64,000 nt of DNA from Balaenoptera acutorostrata (lineage: Eukaryota; Chordata; Mammalia; Artiodactyla; Balaenopteridae). The DNA lies in contig NC_080067.1 of NCBI RefSeq assembly GCF_949987535.1, positions 54,246,405-54,310,404 on the forward strand, given 5' to 3'. A program made the translations under genes and the position numbers. The stretch's first letter is position 1; every line of letters starts with the position of its first letter. The notes beneath the pieces were generated by a model. That model had not been told where the DNA came from. It saw only the letters and a list, made by a program, of their open reading frames with translations, and made no database searches. This document shows positions 26,203 through 37,581 of this stretch, one piece after another.

Positions 26203-26395
26203 TTTACAACTCTTGGCAATCGAGTTTGCCTGATCTGGTCTTCAGAACCAAGTAAGTGGCACTGGTGTCGACTAAGAATTTGACAGGCTTTCCCCTTATG
26301 TCCAATGTTAGCCAGGGCTCCTCGGGGGCCAGGTGGAGCCCCAGCTTAGGAGCCCCATGGCCCCATCATTCTTCATCTGTTTGGACCATCTGCCT
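26203..26395 (-). pseudogene. ERV protease N-terminal remnant
   Basis: The minus strand reads PWLTLDIRGKPVKFLVDTSA, then TYLVL. This is the aspartic-protease active-site region with VDT at 26264-26272. The usual Gly after DT is Ser here. It continues across the LINE insertion into 25692. Confidence 0.78.
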
Positions 26396-27110
26396 TCAAG
26401 GGTAGTGGCCAGGATCTGCCATTTCTGTCTCCCTTTGGGAGTGGCAAGTGCATTCTCCTTCGTGTCCCTCTTGTTTACACGTGGCACACGGGCACTGATT
26501 AGGTCCTAGTTTCCTTGGCTTGTTATCCCTCGGTGGGGACTTGGGGTCACTCAGTGGAGTCTGGGCAGTTAGTCCAGATTCCCGTGTGACCAGTTGACAT
26601 TGAAGGGCAACAGCCAGGACGTGGGCTTGCCTCCACACCTTTTTATCTTCTGACTTTTCTTCCTCTATATCTCAGTTATTAAACACCTGGTAGTCAACCT
26701 CAACCAGGCAAGGGGTAGAGGTATCTGGTTCTATTTCCAGTTTCTGAAGTTTGCACCTGATGTCGGGGGCATTTTGGGAAATGAAACACGACCTCAGGAC
26801 TGCATTCCCTTCCAATGACCCAGGGTCAGTTGTAGCATATGTTCAAAGGCATTCCCTGAGGCAGTCTAGGAATGCCAAAGGGTTTTCCCTTGGCTCTTGA
26901 TTGATTTCCTTTATCTTATTCTAATTGACAGGTGTCTTTCCTGCTGCTTGGATTCCCTTTAGGATCATATTTTTATAATTGGTTAGCCTTTGCCTTCTAC
27001 CCCCTTATCCATTGTCTCAGTGGTCCCAGTTGCCTTTGTTATCTGGGACCCCTTGACTTCCTGGTCTGAAAATAACATGACCTACATTGTTTCTATTCTT
27101 TGTCTGCTTC
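26396..27110 (-). pseudogene. ERV gag capsid-nucleocapsid remnant
   Basis: Minus-strand translation gives a capsid major-homology-like stretch (QEPRENPLAFLDCLRECL, about 26840-26910). This is followed by APDIRCKLQKLE and a nucleocapsid zinc knuckle CATCKQEGHEGEC (about 26455-26495). The knuckle is C-x2-C-x4-H-x3-C, one residue short of the canonical spacing. Several in-frame stops break gag (for example after PVN and after RECL). The class is gammaretrovirus-like (ERV1). Confidence 0.75.
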
Positions 27111-28501
27111 CTCTCAGGCTTTTTAAAAGACCATGGCCTTTTCTTCCCCCATTAGGAGTACATTGAGGAGGCTCTAGATGTCAGCCCATGTGGGTCATGG
27201 GTCTAAAAGATTCCGCTAATCAAATTCAGGAACCCCTCTGGATCTTCCCTCAACCCCTTACTATGACTTTTTTCCAACTACCATCGAGGCTGTTGGAGTG
27301 ATTTGTTGGCACGCAAGATTTGACCCAAATAAGATTTCCAGTTTGGGAAATTTGGAACCAGCACCAAACTGTTAATGGATTCCTCAAGAGACCCAAATAG
27401 GAGTGAGCTCTGATTGGGGGTTCCCCTCGACTCTCAGTTGGTGCTTGAAGACGGGACTGCCTCCAGGTCAGAGCAGCTTAGCTGAGGCGGGTGTCTTTCC
27501 TTCTTTCAGCTGGAAAGGAGTTTTAGACTTCCTGCCAAGTGAGAGCTAAACGCATGAGGGATCCCCCCCACCAGGGTACTCCCCAGATCTCGAGGGTTGA
27601 TACCAGGAGGAGTGTCCGTGGAACCTCAGTTGATAAAGAATCACCCAAGGCTTGCCTCGCAAGCAGAAGGGGGAAGGAGCTTGGAAGATTAGAAGGAAAA
27701 GACATCAGGGAGAGGTCAGACGGTGGGTGTTTCCTGTTCTTGCCAGCAGCTCACAGGCCTTCCTGATAATGGGGCTCCTGGCCTTGCGAGCAGCTCCTGG
27801 GGCTTCCCAGCCCACTTCAGGGAGACTGTCACTGACCAGAAACGGTCAAGTCACCGGTCTTGTACCTAGGGCCCTTTCATACTCAGGCGTCCCTAGTGCC
27901 TTTTCCTGAACTCAGATCCTGTGCCCTCATTCCGTTTTGTCAGGCAGTCTTTATTACCTGGGCCTTTTCCCCATCTAGCCTCTTGACTCACGCGGCAGGC
28001 CACTTTCCTTTACCAAACTGTGATGATGGAGAACGCGCTGTTGACCCCTGGAGGTTGGCAACGAGGGCAAGAACCCCTGTTGCAGCTGCTGCTGCCTTGT
28101 ACAGGGGCCGAGAGGCCAGCACTACCGGCGACACAGTGGGCAAGACTGCCTGGCTCCGTCTTGTCTGGTAACGTGGGAAGCCAGCCAGAGGCAGTGGGCA
28201 GACACGTGCGAGTTTCAGTCTCCAGTCCCCAACACTGCCACAGTGTGATCCCCTCAAGGAGGTGCAGTCCAGATGACTCTGGGGGCCACGCTGTGTGCTT
28301 ACCACACCTGGGTATTGGGATGCTGGGCAGAGTTGCTCTGAATTTGGCCAAAGGCTGCCAAAGTTCTACCCCATCAGAGTGAACTCAAAGATCAGAGTCA
28401 GTCATCCTTACGCAAACCTCCCAAAACCTCTGCCATCCTCCCTCTGGAGCCGGGGTGAGCCTGGAGCCTGGTGGATAGGTGCGGCTGAAAAGGCCACAGT
28501 C
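27111..28501 (-). other. ERV leader and 5' gag region, degraded
   Basis: Between the primer-binding site and recognisable capsid. Position implies leader plus matrix-coding sequence, but I can name no motif. The overlapping open frames at 27988-28382 on both strands are shadows without support. Confidence 0.5.
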
Positions 28502-28519
28502 CATCCTTCGTGGTCGCCA
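28502..28519 (-). other. ERV primer-binding site
   Basis: In sense the 5' LTR end GTAACA is followed by AATTC and then TGGCGACCACGAAGGATG. A TGG start five bases after the LTR is the expected position and form of a retroviral tRNA primer-binding site. I do not assign the tRNA. Confidence 0.65.
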
Positions 28520-28524
28520 GAATT

Positions 28525-29071
28525 TGTTACGGACCCTTTTCAGTTAGGTCCCCAAAAGGATCCTCCTGCCTGGTGTACCTCATGCCAGTAGAATGAGACT
28601 GAGTTTGGTTCAGAAGCAAAGGAAAGCTTTATTCTTTGATCAAAGAATGGAGAGGTGTGAGCTCAAGCTCTAAAGTACATGTTCTCTCTGAAAGGCCCTG
28701 GGCTGGGTTGCTTTCTGGGGTTCTCACGAGCAGAGGGAGGGCTGGAGTGCTTGCAGGTCAGGCGAAGTTCTGTGGCTCACGGCACTTCACACTGAAGTGC
28801 CAGGGGCAGCGTGTCTGCACACGGTCCACAGTCACTGTCTTGAATTGAGGTGTCATGTGCAGCACTTCTGTACACAGCTTGCCAAGTTGGGGTGTCAGGA
28901 GCAGCAGTTCTGTGCTGGGAACCCTAATCCGATGTGTGAGGCGCAAGGCCACTACACACGGCCCCCTAAAAGCAAGTGAAACTAGACTAAGCACAAAAGA
29001 AGAGGTTAGACCTTATCACATAGATACCATCTTATTTTTCCCCAGGGACCCATTGGGCTTTGCCAGTAACA
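28525..29071 (-). mobile_element. ERV1 provirus 5' LTR
   Basis: Bounded by TGTTAC (28525-28530) and GTAACA (29066-29071) and homologous to 24747-25326. AATAAAGCTT lies near 28627. The TATA position reads AGAAAG instead of TATAAAG, and the GC-box cluster of the partner LTR is absent, so this 5' promoter looks decayed. Confidence 0.85.
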
Positions 29072-29286
29072 AATATATATTTTTATTTCTCTCAAGTGAA
29101 TACTTGGCAGTGCAATGGTTGACTCATATGACAGATGTGTGTTTAACTTCATAAGAAATTGCCAAACTGCCAAACTGTTTTCCAAAATGATCACACCATT
29201 TTACCTGCTTATCAGCAGTGTGTGAGAGAGTTCTACTCGTTCCTACATCCTTGCCAACACTGTATGGTCTGTCTTTTAAATTTTAG
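29072..29286 (-). mobile_element. Old L1 fragment, continuation after ERV
   Basis: Continues the L1 broken at 24746: TTTATTTCTCTCAAGTGAAT, TAAGAAATTGCCAAACTGCC, CCTTGCCAACACTGTATGG. It is interrupted again by a SINE at 29287 and goes on to about 29480. Confidence 0.82.
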
Positions 29287-29413
29287 GGAATTCCCTGGAA
29301 GTCTAATGGTTAGGACTCTGAGCTTCCACTGCAGGGGGCCTGGGTTTGACCCCTGGTCCAGGAACTAAGATCCCGCAAGCTGCAAGGTGTGGCAAACAAA
29401 TAAATAAATAAAT
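29287..29413 (+). mobile_element. Short tRNA-type SINE
   Basis: Head GGAATTCCCTGGAAGTCTAA, B-box-like GGGTTTGACCCCTGG, tail (AAAT)n. Target duplication AAATTTTAG (29278-29286) and AAAATTTAG (29414-29422), one mismatch. It interrupts the old L1. Confidence 0.9.
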
Positions 29414-29689
29414 AAAATTTAGCCAATTGAAGGTGCATAGTGATAACCTGTTACTTTTCCTCTATCTCCTGATGTCCTATAACACCACTATTTTCCTAAT
29501 TTTCTAAATATTGCTCATCATTCAAGGCCAAGTACAATATAGTATGTCCTTCAATGGAACATTAAGCAATCGTAAATAAGAGTCTTCTGTTTATGCTGAT
29601 AAGGAACAAACTCCAAGACATATTATGTGAAAATAGTAACGTCTAACATATTACAGTGCTTTCTACATGCTAAGCACTGTTCTGAGCAT

Positions 29690-30540
29690 TTAATATACCT
29701 TAGCTCATTTAATCCTTAACAATCTTAAGAGGCAGATGCTCATACTTTCCTCCATTTTAGAGATCGGTGAACTGCCTCAGTGACTTTTGCCCAAGGTCAC
29801 ACTGGTGAAAAATGACAGAGCCAAGACTGGAACACAGGCTCCAGAATCTCAGCTTTTTTTTTCCTTCCAGTTTATTAAGATACAGTTAGCATACAGCACT
29901 GTATACGTTTCAGGCGTACAGTGTGATCATTTGACTTATGTCCATCATGAAATGATCACCACAGTATATTCAGTGAACATCCATCACCTCATAAGGATAC
30001 AAAAAAAAAGAAAAAGAAAAAAAATGTTTTTCCCTGTGATGAGAACTCTTAGGATATACTCTCTGAACAACTTTCATATATAACATGCAGCGGTGTCAAT
30101 TACATTAATCATGTTGTACATTACATCCCTAAGACTTATTTATCTTATACCTGGAAGTTTGTACCTTTTGACAACCTTCCTCCAATTCCTCCTCCCCCCA
30201 TCTCCCACCTGTGGTAACCACAAATCTAATCTCTTTTTCTGTGAGTGAGTTTGTTTGTTTCTTGAAGAATAATGGACCTACAACACTGTGTTAGTTCCTG
30301 GTGCACAACATAGTGATTCAGTATTTCTGTACATTATAAAATGATCACCACAATAAATCTAGTCACCATCTGTCACCATACAAAGATATTACATGATTAT
30401 TGACTCTATTCCCCAGGCTGTGCATTTCATCCCCATGACATTTATTTTGTAACTGGAAGTTTGTACCTCTTAATCTCCCTCATCTATTGCTCTCAGCCCC
30501 CCTCCCAGAGCCTCAGCTTTTGATAGCTTGCTACACCATA
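29690..30540 (-). repeat. MIR split by an L1 insertion
   Basis: MIR in complement: TCCTCCATTTTAGAGATCGG, GCCCAAGGTCACACTGGTGA, AGCCAAGACTGGAACACAGG. It stops at 29865 and resumes at about 30507, where AGCCTCAGCTTTT repeats the AATCTCAGCTTTT of the left edge as a target duplication. Confidence 0.8.
29866..30507 (-). mobile_element. L1 3' UTR fragment
   Basis: Complement of L1 3' UTR: CAGTTTATTAAGATACAGTT, GGCGTACAGTGTGATCATTT, TGTACATTACATCCCTAAGA and CTGGAAGTTTGTACCTTTTG. A second, similar block follows (TATAAAATGATCACCACAAT, CTGGAAGTTTGTACCTCTTA), so the UTR carries an internal repeat. A-rich tract at 30001-30024. Confidence 0.8.
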
Positions 30541-30809
30541 CTACCTCTGTGTTTCAAGGCACAGACTAGCTACAATTTGTAACTCCAAAGGGAGAGAAAA
30601 TATCTACTCACATTTATTTATATATGCATGAGATATCTCTGAAAAAATATACAAAAAGGCAGTAAGTCAGTTGCCTTTGAGGAGGAAACTTGGAGTTGAA
30701 GGATAGGGGAGAGAGGAAGATCTTTGGAACTTTGAATTTTGAATATTTTTACTCAAAATAGAAAATAAAATTTAAGTAATTTTTAAAAAAACACCACAAG
30801 TCCAACTTT

Positions 30810-31015
30810 CTTCCAGAGTGTCTCCCAGATACTCAATTCCAGATCCATGTTGTGTAACAACTGACATTTTTCACGTACTCACCTTTCTTTCCCAGGTTAT
30901 AAACACTTTGAATGAAATACCACCTTCATACTTATTAGTCTTGGAGTTTCCTGCAGTACTCAGCACAGTACTGGGCATTAGCAAATGCTTAATAAAAACT
31001 TGTTTATTAACTGGT
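30810..31015 (+). repeat. Probable L2 3' fragment
   Basis: GTACTCAGCACAGTACTGGG and TTAGCAAATGCTTAATAAAA match the L2 3' tail. The upstream part is diverged. Confidence 0.45.
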
Positions 31016-33883
31016 AAACCCAGTCCATAGCAACTGAAATCCTGACATGAATCCAGCTTTATGTAGCAAGTTGTCTTCTGTGACGAAAACACTTGGGACT
31101 GGGTCAGCCGAGGAGAAGATCAGCAAAAAGAGAAGCAACAAAAAACCTTTTTTTAAAAAAATTTGATATTTTATATTTGAAAAATAAATTGAAGTGGTCA
31201 TCATGGGAAATACAAATGCTTTGCTGGATTCCATACAAGTATTTTATAGTTTGAAATTGTTTTTACTTGTTTACATAATAGAGCACAGTTGTCTTTTCAA
31301 CGTCTGTCTGCCCGCCCAGGGCCTCTAAGTACTTAATCCAGCTGGGAAATCACACAGAATAGGAGATTTTTCCATGATGATGTAGTTTACTTGTCTCCTT
31401 TTTGGATAAATTGGTGATGGTGAGCATTTGTAGAAAAATCATTTAGAATCCCAAGGTATTTTATAAATGAAGCAGTAAGGGTGGTGGGTCATCATCACAT
31501 AATTGAAGAGCTAGCCAGCCCTCCTGAAGGTGAAGGTGATTGTGACAAAATAAAAAGCTCAGGCCTTTTGTTTCCAACTTTGAGAACTGAACTTTTGGGA
31601 TAAATCTCTAGTATAGATGCTAAAATTGGTCAAATTTTATTTTTCAGTAAGAGGGGTTGGCATTACAAAAACAGGGCTTAAGTGTTTGTACAGAAAATAG
31701 TAGGTGAAAAAATTTCCCATCTCTTGAAGAGATTGTCACAAAAAATTTGCAAACTCTCTCTGCCTGGGTCCCTTCAATCAGTAGGAAAACTGACTGATTC
31801 ACCCAAAATGTTAGCAGCACTATATTCTGCTTCCTAGGCATATTTGCATTCTTCTAGGGTTAGCAACCCTTAACTCATAGAAATGAATAACTTAGAGTAA
31901 AATTTCAGGTGATGAACCATTTAGAAGTTTCTGCTTCTTCTTAAAGATGATCTTACTCTCTCAGGTCCTTTCAGCTCTTAACTTTCTTTGCTACAATTGC
32001 AAATTATGAGTAAAATTCCATGTTCAAATTTAGAAACTGTCAAAGAGAAATTTTTATTTTATCCAGGTTTGCTTTTAAACTTTTACAAAAGAGAGGCAGG
32101 GAATGTGGGCACCATTTCAAAAGCCAGATGCTGTTCTGACTTTTTTGTATTGTTTTGGAGAACAAAAGATTGTTTTTGTAAATATCAGAGTTGATTTTAT
32201 ATTCAGACACCTTGAAGAGATAACGACAGGCTCCTTGCATAAACCACCATTACTTCCAACACCAGCCTTACTTATTAATGTTTCACAATTTCTAAACATG
32301 TTTCAGAGTTATTGACAAGCATGAAGGTTTGCCATTTAGTTGAATATCAAAACAATTTGGCAGTAAGAGAGTCCTCATAAACTGAATATCATAAAAGCAC
32401 AACTGAGGAAATCTGTTACTCATGATGGAGCAGAATCTTTGAGTCTTTGGGAGTTTGTCTCAACCAGATTACTTAAACAAGTCCTCTGTTTAGCAGCCTG
32501 AGTCATAAATATTTGTTTATCCTTTGGCTTTGTTTATCAGCATAGGAAGGCAATGAAAAAGTACTTTTCAGTAATTTGCTTTATCAATTCTTTTTAATCA
32601 GCTGATTCCTTTCTCAAAGGAAGTCACACTTTGTAACTTCAAATTTTTCCTTCTCGGAGAGATGAATATGATTCTGTTTCTATATCTATGAAGCCAGCCT
32701 GTGTGTCTCCTCTTCTGAACATTTACCCATCTCAGGCCTGCTCACCAGATTGTTGGACATTGAAAGAGCCTGGTGGGGTGCCAGGACACTTTAGGAATCT
32801 CAGCTGTGCTCAAGGCCAGACTCTTGGCAGGAAACTGGACTGAGCTTTCCAGGCCCCAGTATTGGAGGCCAGCAGCCTAGTCTCTTTTATGATGGCTGGC
32901 TTTCACCAGACAAAGGTGGAGCTCCCTGCCATTGCGAAGATATTGGCTAAGAGAGCCATATCCAGTGATCTCCTAGGTGGCCATGATTTTTAAAACATTA
33001 TTTATTTCAGCTTCATCTCATCCTTTAAACTTTCTATTTGGGGTGTTATTATGCACATAATATATTAAATAATAGTACATGTGTATAATTTATAAATAAA
33101 CATACAGTGGTGATTCACACTTGAAAATATTTTCTAATGAGAGTTAACAGTAAAAAAGTTTGGACACCACTGCTCTATGAGTGAGAGTTCTGGAAAGAGT
33201 GTCTATGCCCTTTTCCCAAAAGTAGTTAAAAATCCTATGTGCAAGACTCAAGCACCAACTTGAAACAGCACCAACTGGCCAAAGATGGAATAATTTGAGC
33301 ATTAAGACAAACATTAAATAAATTTATTATAAAAGGCATAATGACATTTTAAAAATCATCTCATTGGTCATCTTTGGCGAATGTTAGTGAACCAACTAAA
33401 TATTTGGAAAAGAATAAAGCTTGAACCTGCCTTTCCTGTATGAGCTGTATCCTCACACTCAAGGAATAGTAGACTTAAAATATCATCATTTGGCAAACCT
33501 CAAATGAAATAAGATCTAGGCTCTGACTATCAGTAGCACTAACATCACAAGAAGAGAGAGAACTGAACATGATGTGCCTCCTGGAGGGAGACCCAATCCA
33601 TCTTTGCCGAAATAGCGAATCTGCATCAGATCAAGCATCTAAATCTCATAACAAGGTTTCAGGACATACAGAGGCCTGCGAAACATATTAACACCATAGG
33701 AATACAGTAAGGAAAACCAGACTGTGAGAGACTCGACAGAGATAACCTGTTTTCTTAAACAAATCTATTTTGAAGGAAAAGAAGGGGGAGGAGAACCTAC
33801 AGCTTAATAGAAACTCAAGGCACATAAACTAAATGCAACAAGTGGACATTTTTTGGATTCTCATTCAGACAAATCAACTTTTC
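31016..33883. other. Intergenic, mostly unclassified
   Basis: No supported gene. AGTTTGGACACCACTGCTCT at about 33157-33177 looks like the end of a MER5-type hAT element. The rest is AT-rich and unassigned. Confidence 0.35.
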
Positions 33884-33897
33884 AAAAAGTGATGAGA

Positions 33898-34289
33898 GGG
33901 ACTTCCCTGGTGGCACAGTGATTAAGAATCCGCCTGCCAATGCAGGGGACACAGGTTTGATCCCAGGTCCGGGAAGATCCCACATGCCTCAGAGCAACTA
34001 AGCCTGTGTACCACAACTACTGAGCCTGCGCTCTAGAGCCTACGAGCCACAATTACTGAGCCCACGAGCCACAGATACTGAGCCCGCGAGCCACAACTAC
34101 TGAGCCCGCATGCCTAGAGCCCGTGCTCTGGCACAAGAGAAGCCACCGCAATGAGAAGCCTGCGCACCACAACGAAGAGCAGCCCCCGCTCACCACACCT
34201 AGAGAAAGCCCGTGTGCAGCAACGAAGACCCAATGCAGCCAAAATTAATTAATTAATTAAATTAAATAAAAACAAAAACACTTAAAAAA
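33898..34289 (+). mobile_element. CHR-type SINE, long variant
   Basis: Begins GGGACTTCCCTGGTGGCACA and ends GACCCAATGCAGCCAAAATT plus A/T-rich tail. Target duplication AAAAAGTGATGAGA (33884-33897) and AAAAAGTGGTGAGA (34290-34303). Four tandem-like GAGCCACA-ACTACTGAGCC units between 34010 and 34110 lengthen the body. Confidence 0.92.
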
Positions 34290-34303
34290 AAAAAGTGGTG
34301 AGA

Positions 34304-35330
34304 CCGTCAGGGAAACTAAACACTGACTGGGCAATAGATGCCACTTAGACTTATTATTTTAGGTGTGGTAATGGGGTCATTGTAATTTTTGGAAGGTCTT
34401 TCTCTTTTAGAGAAATATTTGTGGATGGAATGATATCATAGCTGACATTTATTTCAGTATAAACCAGTGTGGGGAAAGAGAAGTGGACGGCATCACTGAA
34501 ACAAGAGTAGGCACGAGTTTCTAATTGTTTTAGCGACATAATTGGTATACTCAGGATCATCCTTCTAGTCTGTCTCCTTTAGTATATGTTTGAAATTATA
34601 CACAATAAAAAGATTTGTTTAGGGCTTATGTCCAACCACCATCCCCCTTTGTATTTCTAAACCGCATACCAAAGAAAATGTTCTTCAGAAGCAAGAATTT
34701 CAAAGACTCTAGTGGAATCCAACAAAATTACATGAAATGGACCAATCTCACCTCTAAGAAAAAGCCAAGAAAAAGAGGCCTTGATTATCTTGATTATTGT
34801 TCTATACAGGATTTCCACTCTAGAAAGGGAAATCCTGTAGCACTTAGTGCTCTCAGTTAAATATTCCATACAGGAACCATAAAGTGTTGTTGAAATAAAT
34901 GAAACCTTGCTGTTCATCCAGATGTGCTGAGTCAGTGCTCCTTCTCCATCCCTATCTGACCTCTGGAGGCCTGGCCAGAGCAGCAATGCTGGAGACAGGC
35001 TTCAATGGATCCATTCATCAGAATATTTTAAAAAGGAGACAACTGAGTGTTTAACCCTATTTTATTTGTCATGTTTTTAAAATGTTAATGGTTGCTGGGC
35101 ATGTAATAGTGCCTGTAAGTGTTCATTGAATGAATATTTGTGTATATAGTATTTTACAGGATTTACACTTATACTTCAGGGGAGAAGACATTCTAGTCAT
35201 TCACCAAAACACGGCCTGGACCGAGAACACAATTTATGGGGCATAACCTCATCGTGATAGTGAGAACTGCTGTCCCTTTCATACCTTGATATTAATGTTC
35301 CAATACCTGGTGCTCTGAGGGCTTAACTGG
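34304..35330. other. Intergenic, nothing recognised
   Basis: No gene or clear element. The open frames at 34615-34986 oppose each other and lack support. Confidence 0.35.
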
Positions 35331-35779
35331 ATGCATTAGTTTCCTACAGCTGCCATTAACAGATTCACAAACTGGGTGGCTTAAACAGTAGAAATTTATT
35401 GTCTCAGTTCTGGAGGCTAAAAGTCCAAGATCAAGGTTTGGGCAGGCTTGGTTCCTTCTGAGGGCTGTGAGGAAGAATTGGTTCCACGTCTCTCCCCTAG
35501 CTTGCAGTGGTATGCTGACAATCTTTACTGTACCTTGGCTGGTAGGAGGATCACTCTGATTTCTGCCTTCATGTTCACATGCTGTTCTCCCTGTGTACAT
35601 GTCAGTGTCCCAAATTCCCTTTTTATGAGGACACCAGTCATTGGATTAGGGCCCATCCTAATGACCTCCTTTTAACTTGATTACTAGGCCCTATCTCCAG
35701 GAAGGTCACATTCTTAGGTACTGGGGGTTAAGACTTCAACATATAAATTTCGGAGGGATGTAATTCAACCCATAACATG
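35331..35779 (-). mobile_element. MLT1-type MaLR solo LTR
   Basis: GTTTCCTACAGCTGCCATTA, CTGGGTGGCTTAAACAGTAG, TTCTGGAGGCTAAAAGTCCA and TTTATGAGGACACCAGTCAT, ending TTCAACCCATAACA. Complement of an MLT1A-like LTR. Open frames across it are noncoding. Confidence 0.85.
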
Positions 35780-37024
35780 GGGGTGACCCTTATTTTCCCA
35801 GGCTCCCTGTCCTTGGGGATGAAAACTCTTGAGTTTTCCAAGGAAGCCACTGGACTCCAAGGCCCCAAGCTTTCCTTCCTTTTCCTATTGGCTATAAGGC
35901 AGGCTTCCTGGTCTTGCTCCTGAAGCTTTCTCAGCAGATGAAGCTGTGGTTCATGTTGCCTGTTCTAGCTCTTGGTGGCCTGGGTTTGTGGCTACTACCT
36001 CCCTGTCACTGGAATATGATGCTCATCTCTTTCCTTTCACTGCAATAATCCTTAAAGCTATAGAAGGGTTTCTCCCCTGCCAGCAAACACTGTGTTTTTG
36101 GCCTAACTTCCAGTGGCCGGGCCTTATACTGGCTGTTACATTCTTTAAGCCCTCCTTCAAAAGGTAGCCTACTTGTTTGAGGGACTTGGGATATATCTCC
36201 CAGATCTAGAGAAATGTGGGCAAGTAATAGCGTACCTCTCCTCTATTGCCCTTGAACTCTTCTCCAGGGATCAATTTTCCTTCCTTCATTCAAGACATGA
36301 TACATCCTCTGCATTTCAGGGTACCGCAGTCCCCCTAAATCAAAGGCAGCCTTCATCACATCTTTGTTGAAGACTCACCTTGATGTTCTAGGAGTTTGTA
36401 ACTTCCCAAAATTCACTATCCCACTTCCCAAGACCCCGAGGGGGTCTCATGCAAACGGGAGTCCTAGTAACCGGCCAGGATACTCAAGATTTCCCATGGC
36501 CAGTGTGCAAACCAGGTGTCCATTCAGCTCTCAGTGTGTGAGAAACATCTTCACATAACCATCATTCCTGCTGTTTGGAATCTGTGCTCAGAGCAAACAA
36601 GCAAAGGAAAGCCTTACCCTTCCAGATATGTGGAGTTCCAGCTGGATTGGCTGCATTCTTAATCACAGTGCTTCCAAAACTAGAGCTGGAAAGACGACAG
36701 CTATGGACTCATGTTCCTTTAGCCGAAGAGTGCCAAGCATCATTAGCAGAGAACTTCAAGGAACTTATGCTCACCTTGTGTTTTAAGAGAGTAGACGGTT
36801 ATGCTCCAGGTCACCACACAATAGTAATAATTGCATACTGAGACCTCAATTGCAAGAAAAAAATGAGTAACCTGGGGAGACAGGACCAGGGGCTGGAGAA
36901 CCAGGAAAAGGCCCAGAAATTCCAATGGCTCAGACCTGGGGGTGGAGATGGGGAGTGGAAGAGGGAGTTCCGCTCCAATCCACTCAATTCCCACCTAAGG
37001 CTGTGTGTGAAGGTGAGAAGCTTG
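35780..37024. other. Intergenic, nothing recognised
   Basis: No supported gene or repeat. Several short overlapping open frames on both strands have no splice or homology support. Confidence 0.35.
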
Positions 37025-37245
37025 TGAAGCCAGACAGACTTGGGTTCAAATCCCAGTTCTCTTACTAGCAATGGGAGCCTATCTGTATCCTTGCCTCAGC
37101 ATCCTCATCTGTAAAATGAAAGTAATAATAGTACCTGCCTCACAGGTCTGTTGTGATGAATACATGGGATAATGTGTAAGAAGTACAAGGCATAGGGCTT
37201 AATACAGAGCGAGTGCTCAATAAATGTTAGCTATCATTATCATTC
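37025..37245 (+). repeat. MIR SINE, nearly full length
   Basis: AGCCAGACAGACTTGGGTTC, CAAATCCCAGTTCTCTTACT, TCATCTGTAAAATGAAAGTA and GAGTGCTCAATAAATGTTAG cover the MIR consensus from tRNA-like part to 3' end. Confidence 0.85.
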
Positions 37246-37522
37246 TTGTATTCAGTCCGAGGTATCCTTGTGTCCTAAGGCTCTGTTCTGCTGAAGGAAC
37301 ATTGATAACCCTTTTGGCCCGAGCTGCCTGCATTTATGGATGAAGAATTTCCTCTCTCTAAACTCAGATTGGCACTTTGAGGTCAGTGTTATCCTATGAA
37401 AAACATGCTGGCCTGTTTCTCCCAAAGGCCAGGGCAGAACTGCCCAATTTCTTTGGCATTTTGTAAGATGGAGGTGCTTTCTCCAATGTTACATTTCATA
37501 GTCGCCCTCTCTTCACACCTCC

Positions 37523-37581
37523 CATTGCTGTGGGGTTTTGCTTGCCCTCCTGCCCTCCTTGAGAGCATCTGCTCCCCGGGG
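37523..37581 (+). repeat. Left arm of 59-bp inverted repeat
   Basis: Begins CATTGCTGTGGGGTTTTGC and ends CATCTGCTCCCCGGGG. The reverse complement of 39004-39062 matches it at 58 of 59 positions (T/A difference just before CCCCGGGG). Similarity stops abruptly at both edges. The arms are about 1.4 kb apart. Confidence 0.9.

Noticed and set aside
27988..28382. Opposed open frames of 103-120 codons
   Set aside because: They lie in the GC-rich ERV leader region and read in both directions; low-stop composition explains them.
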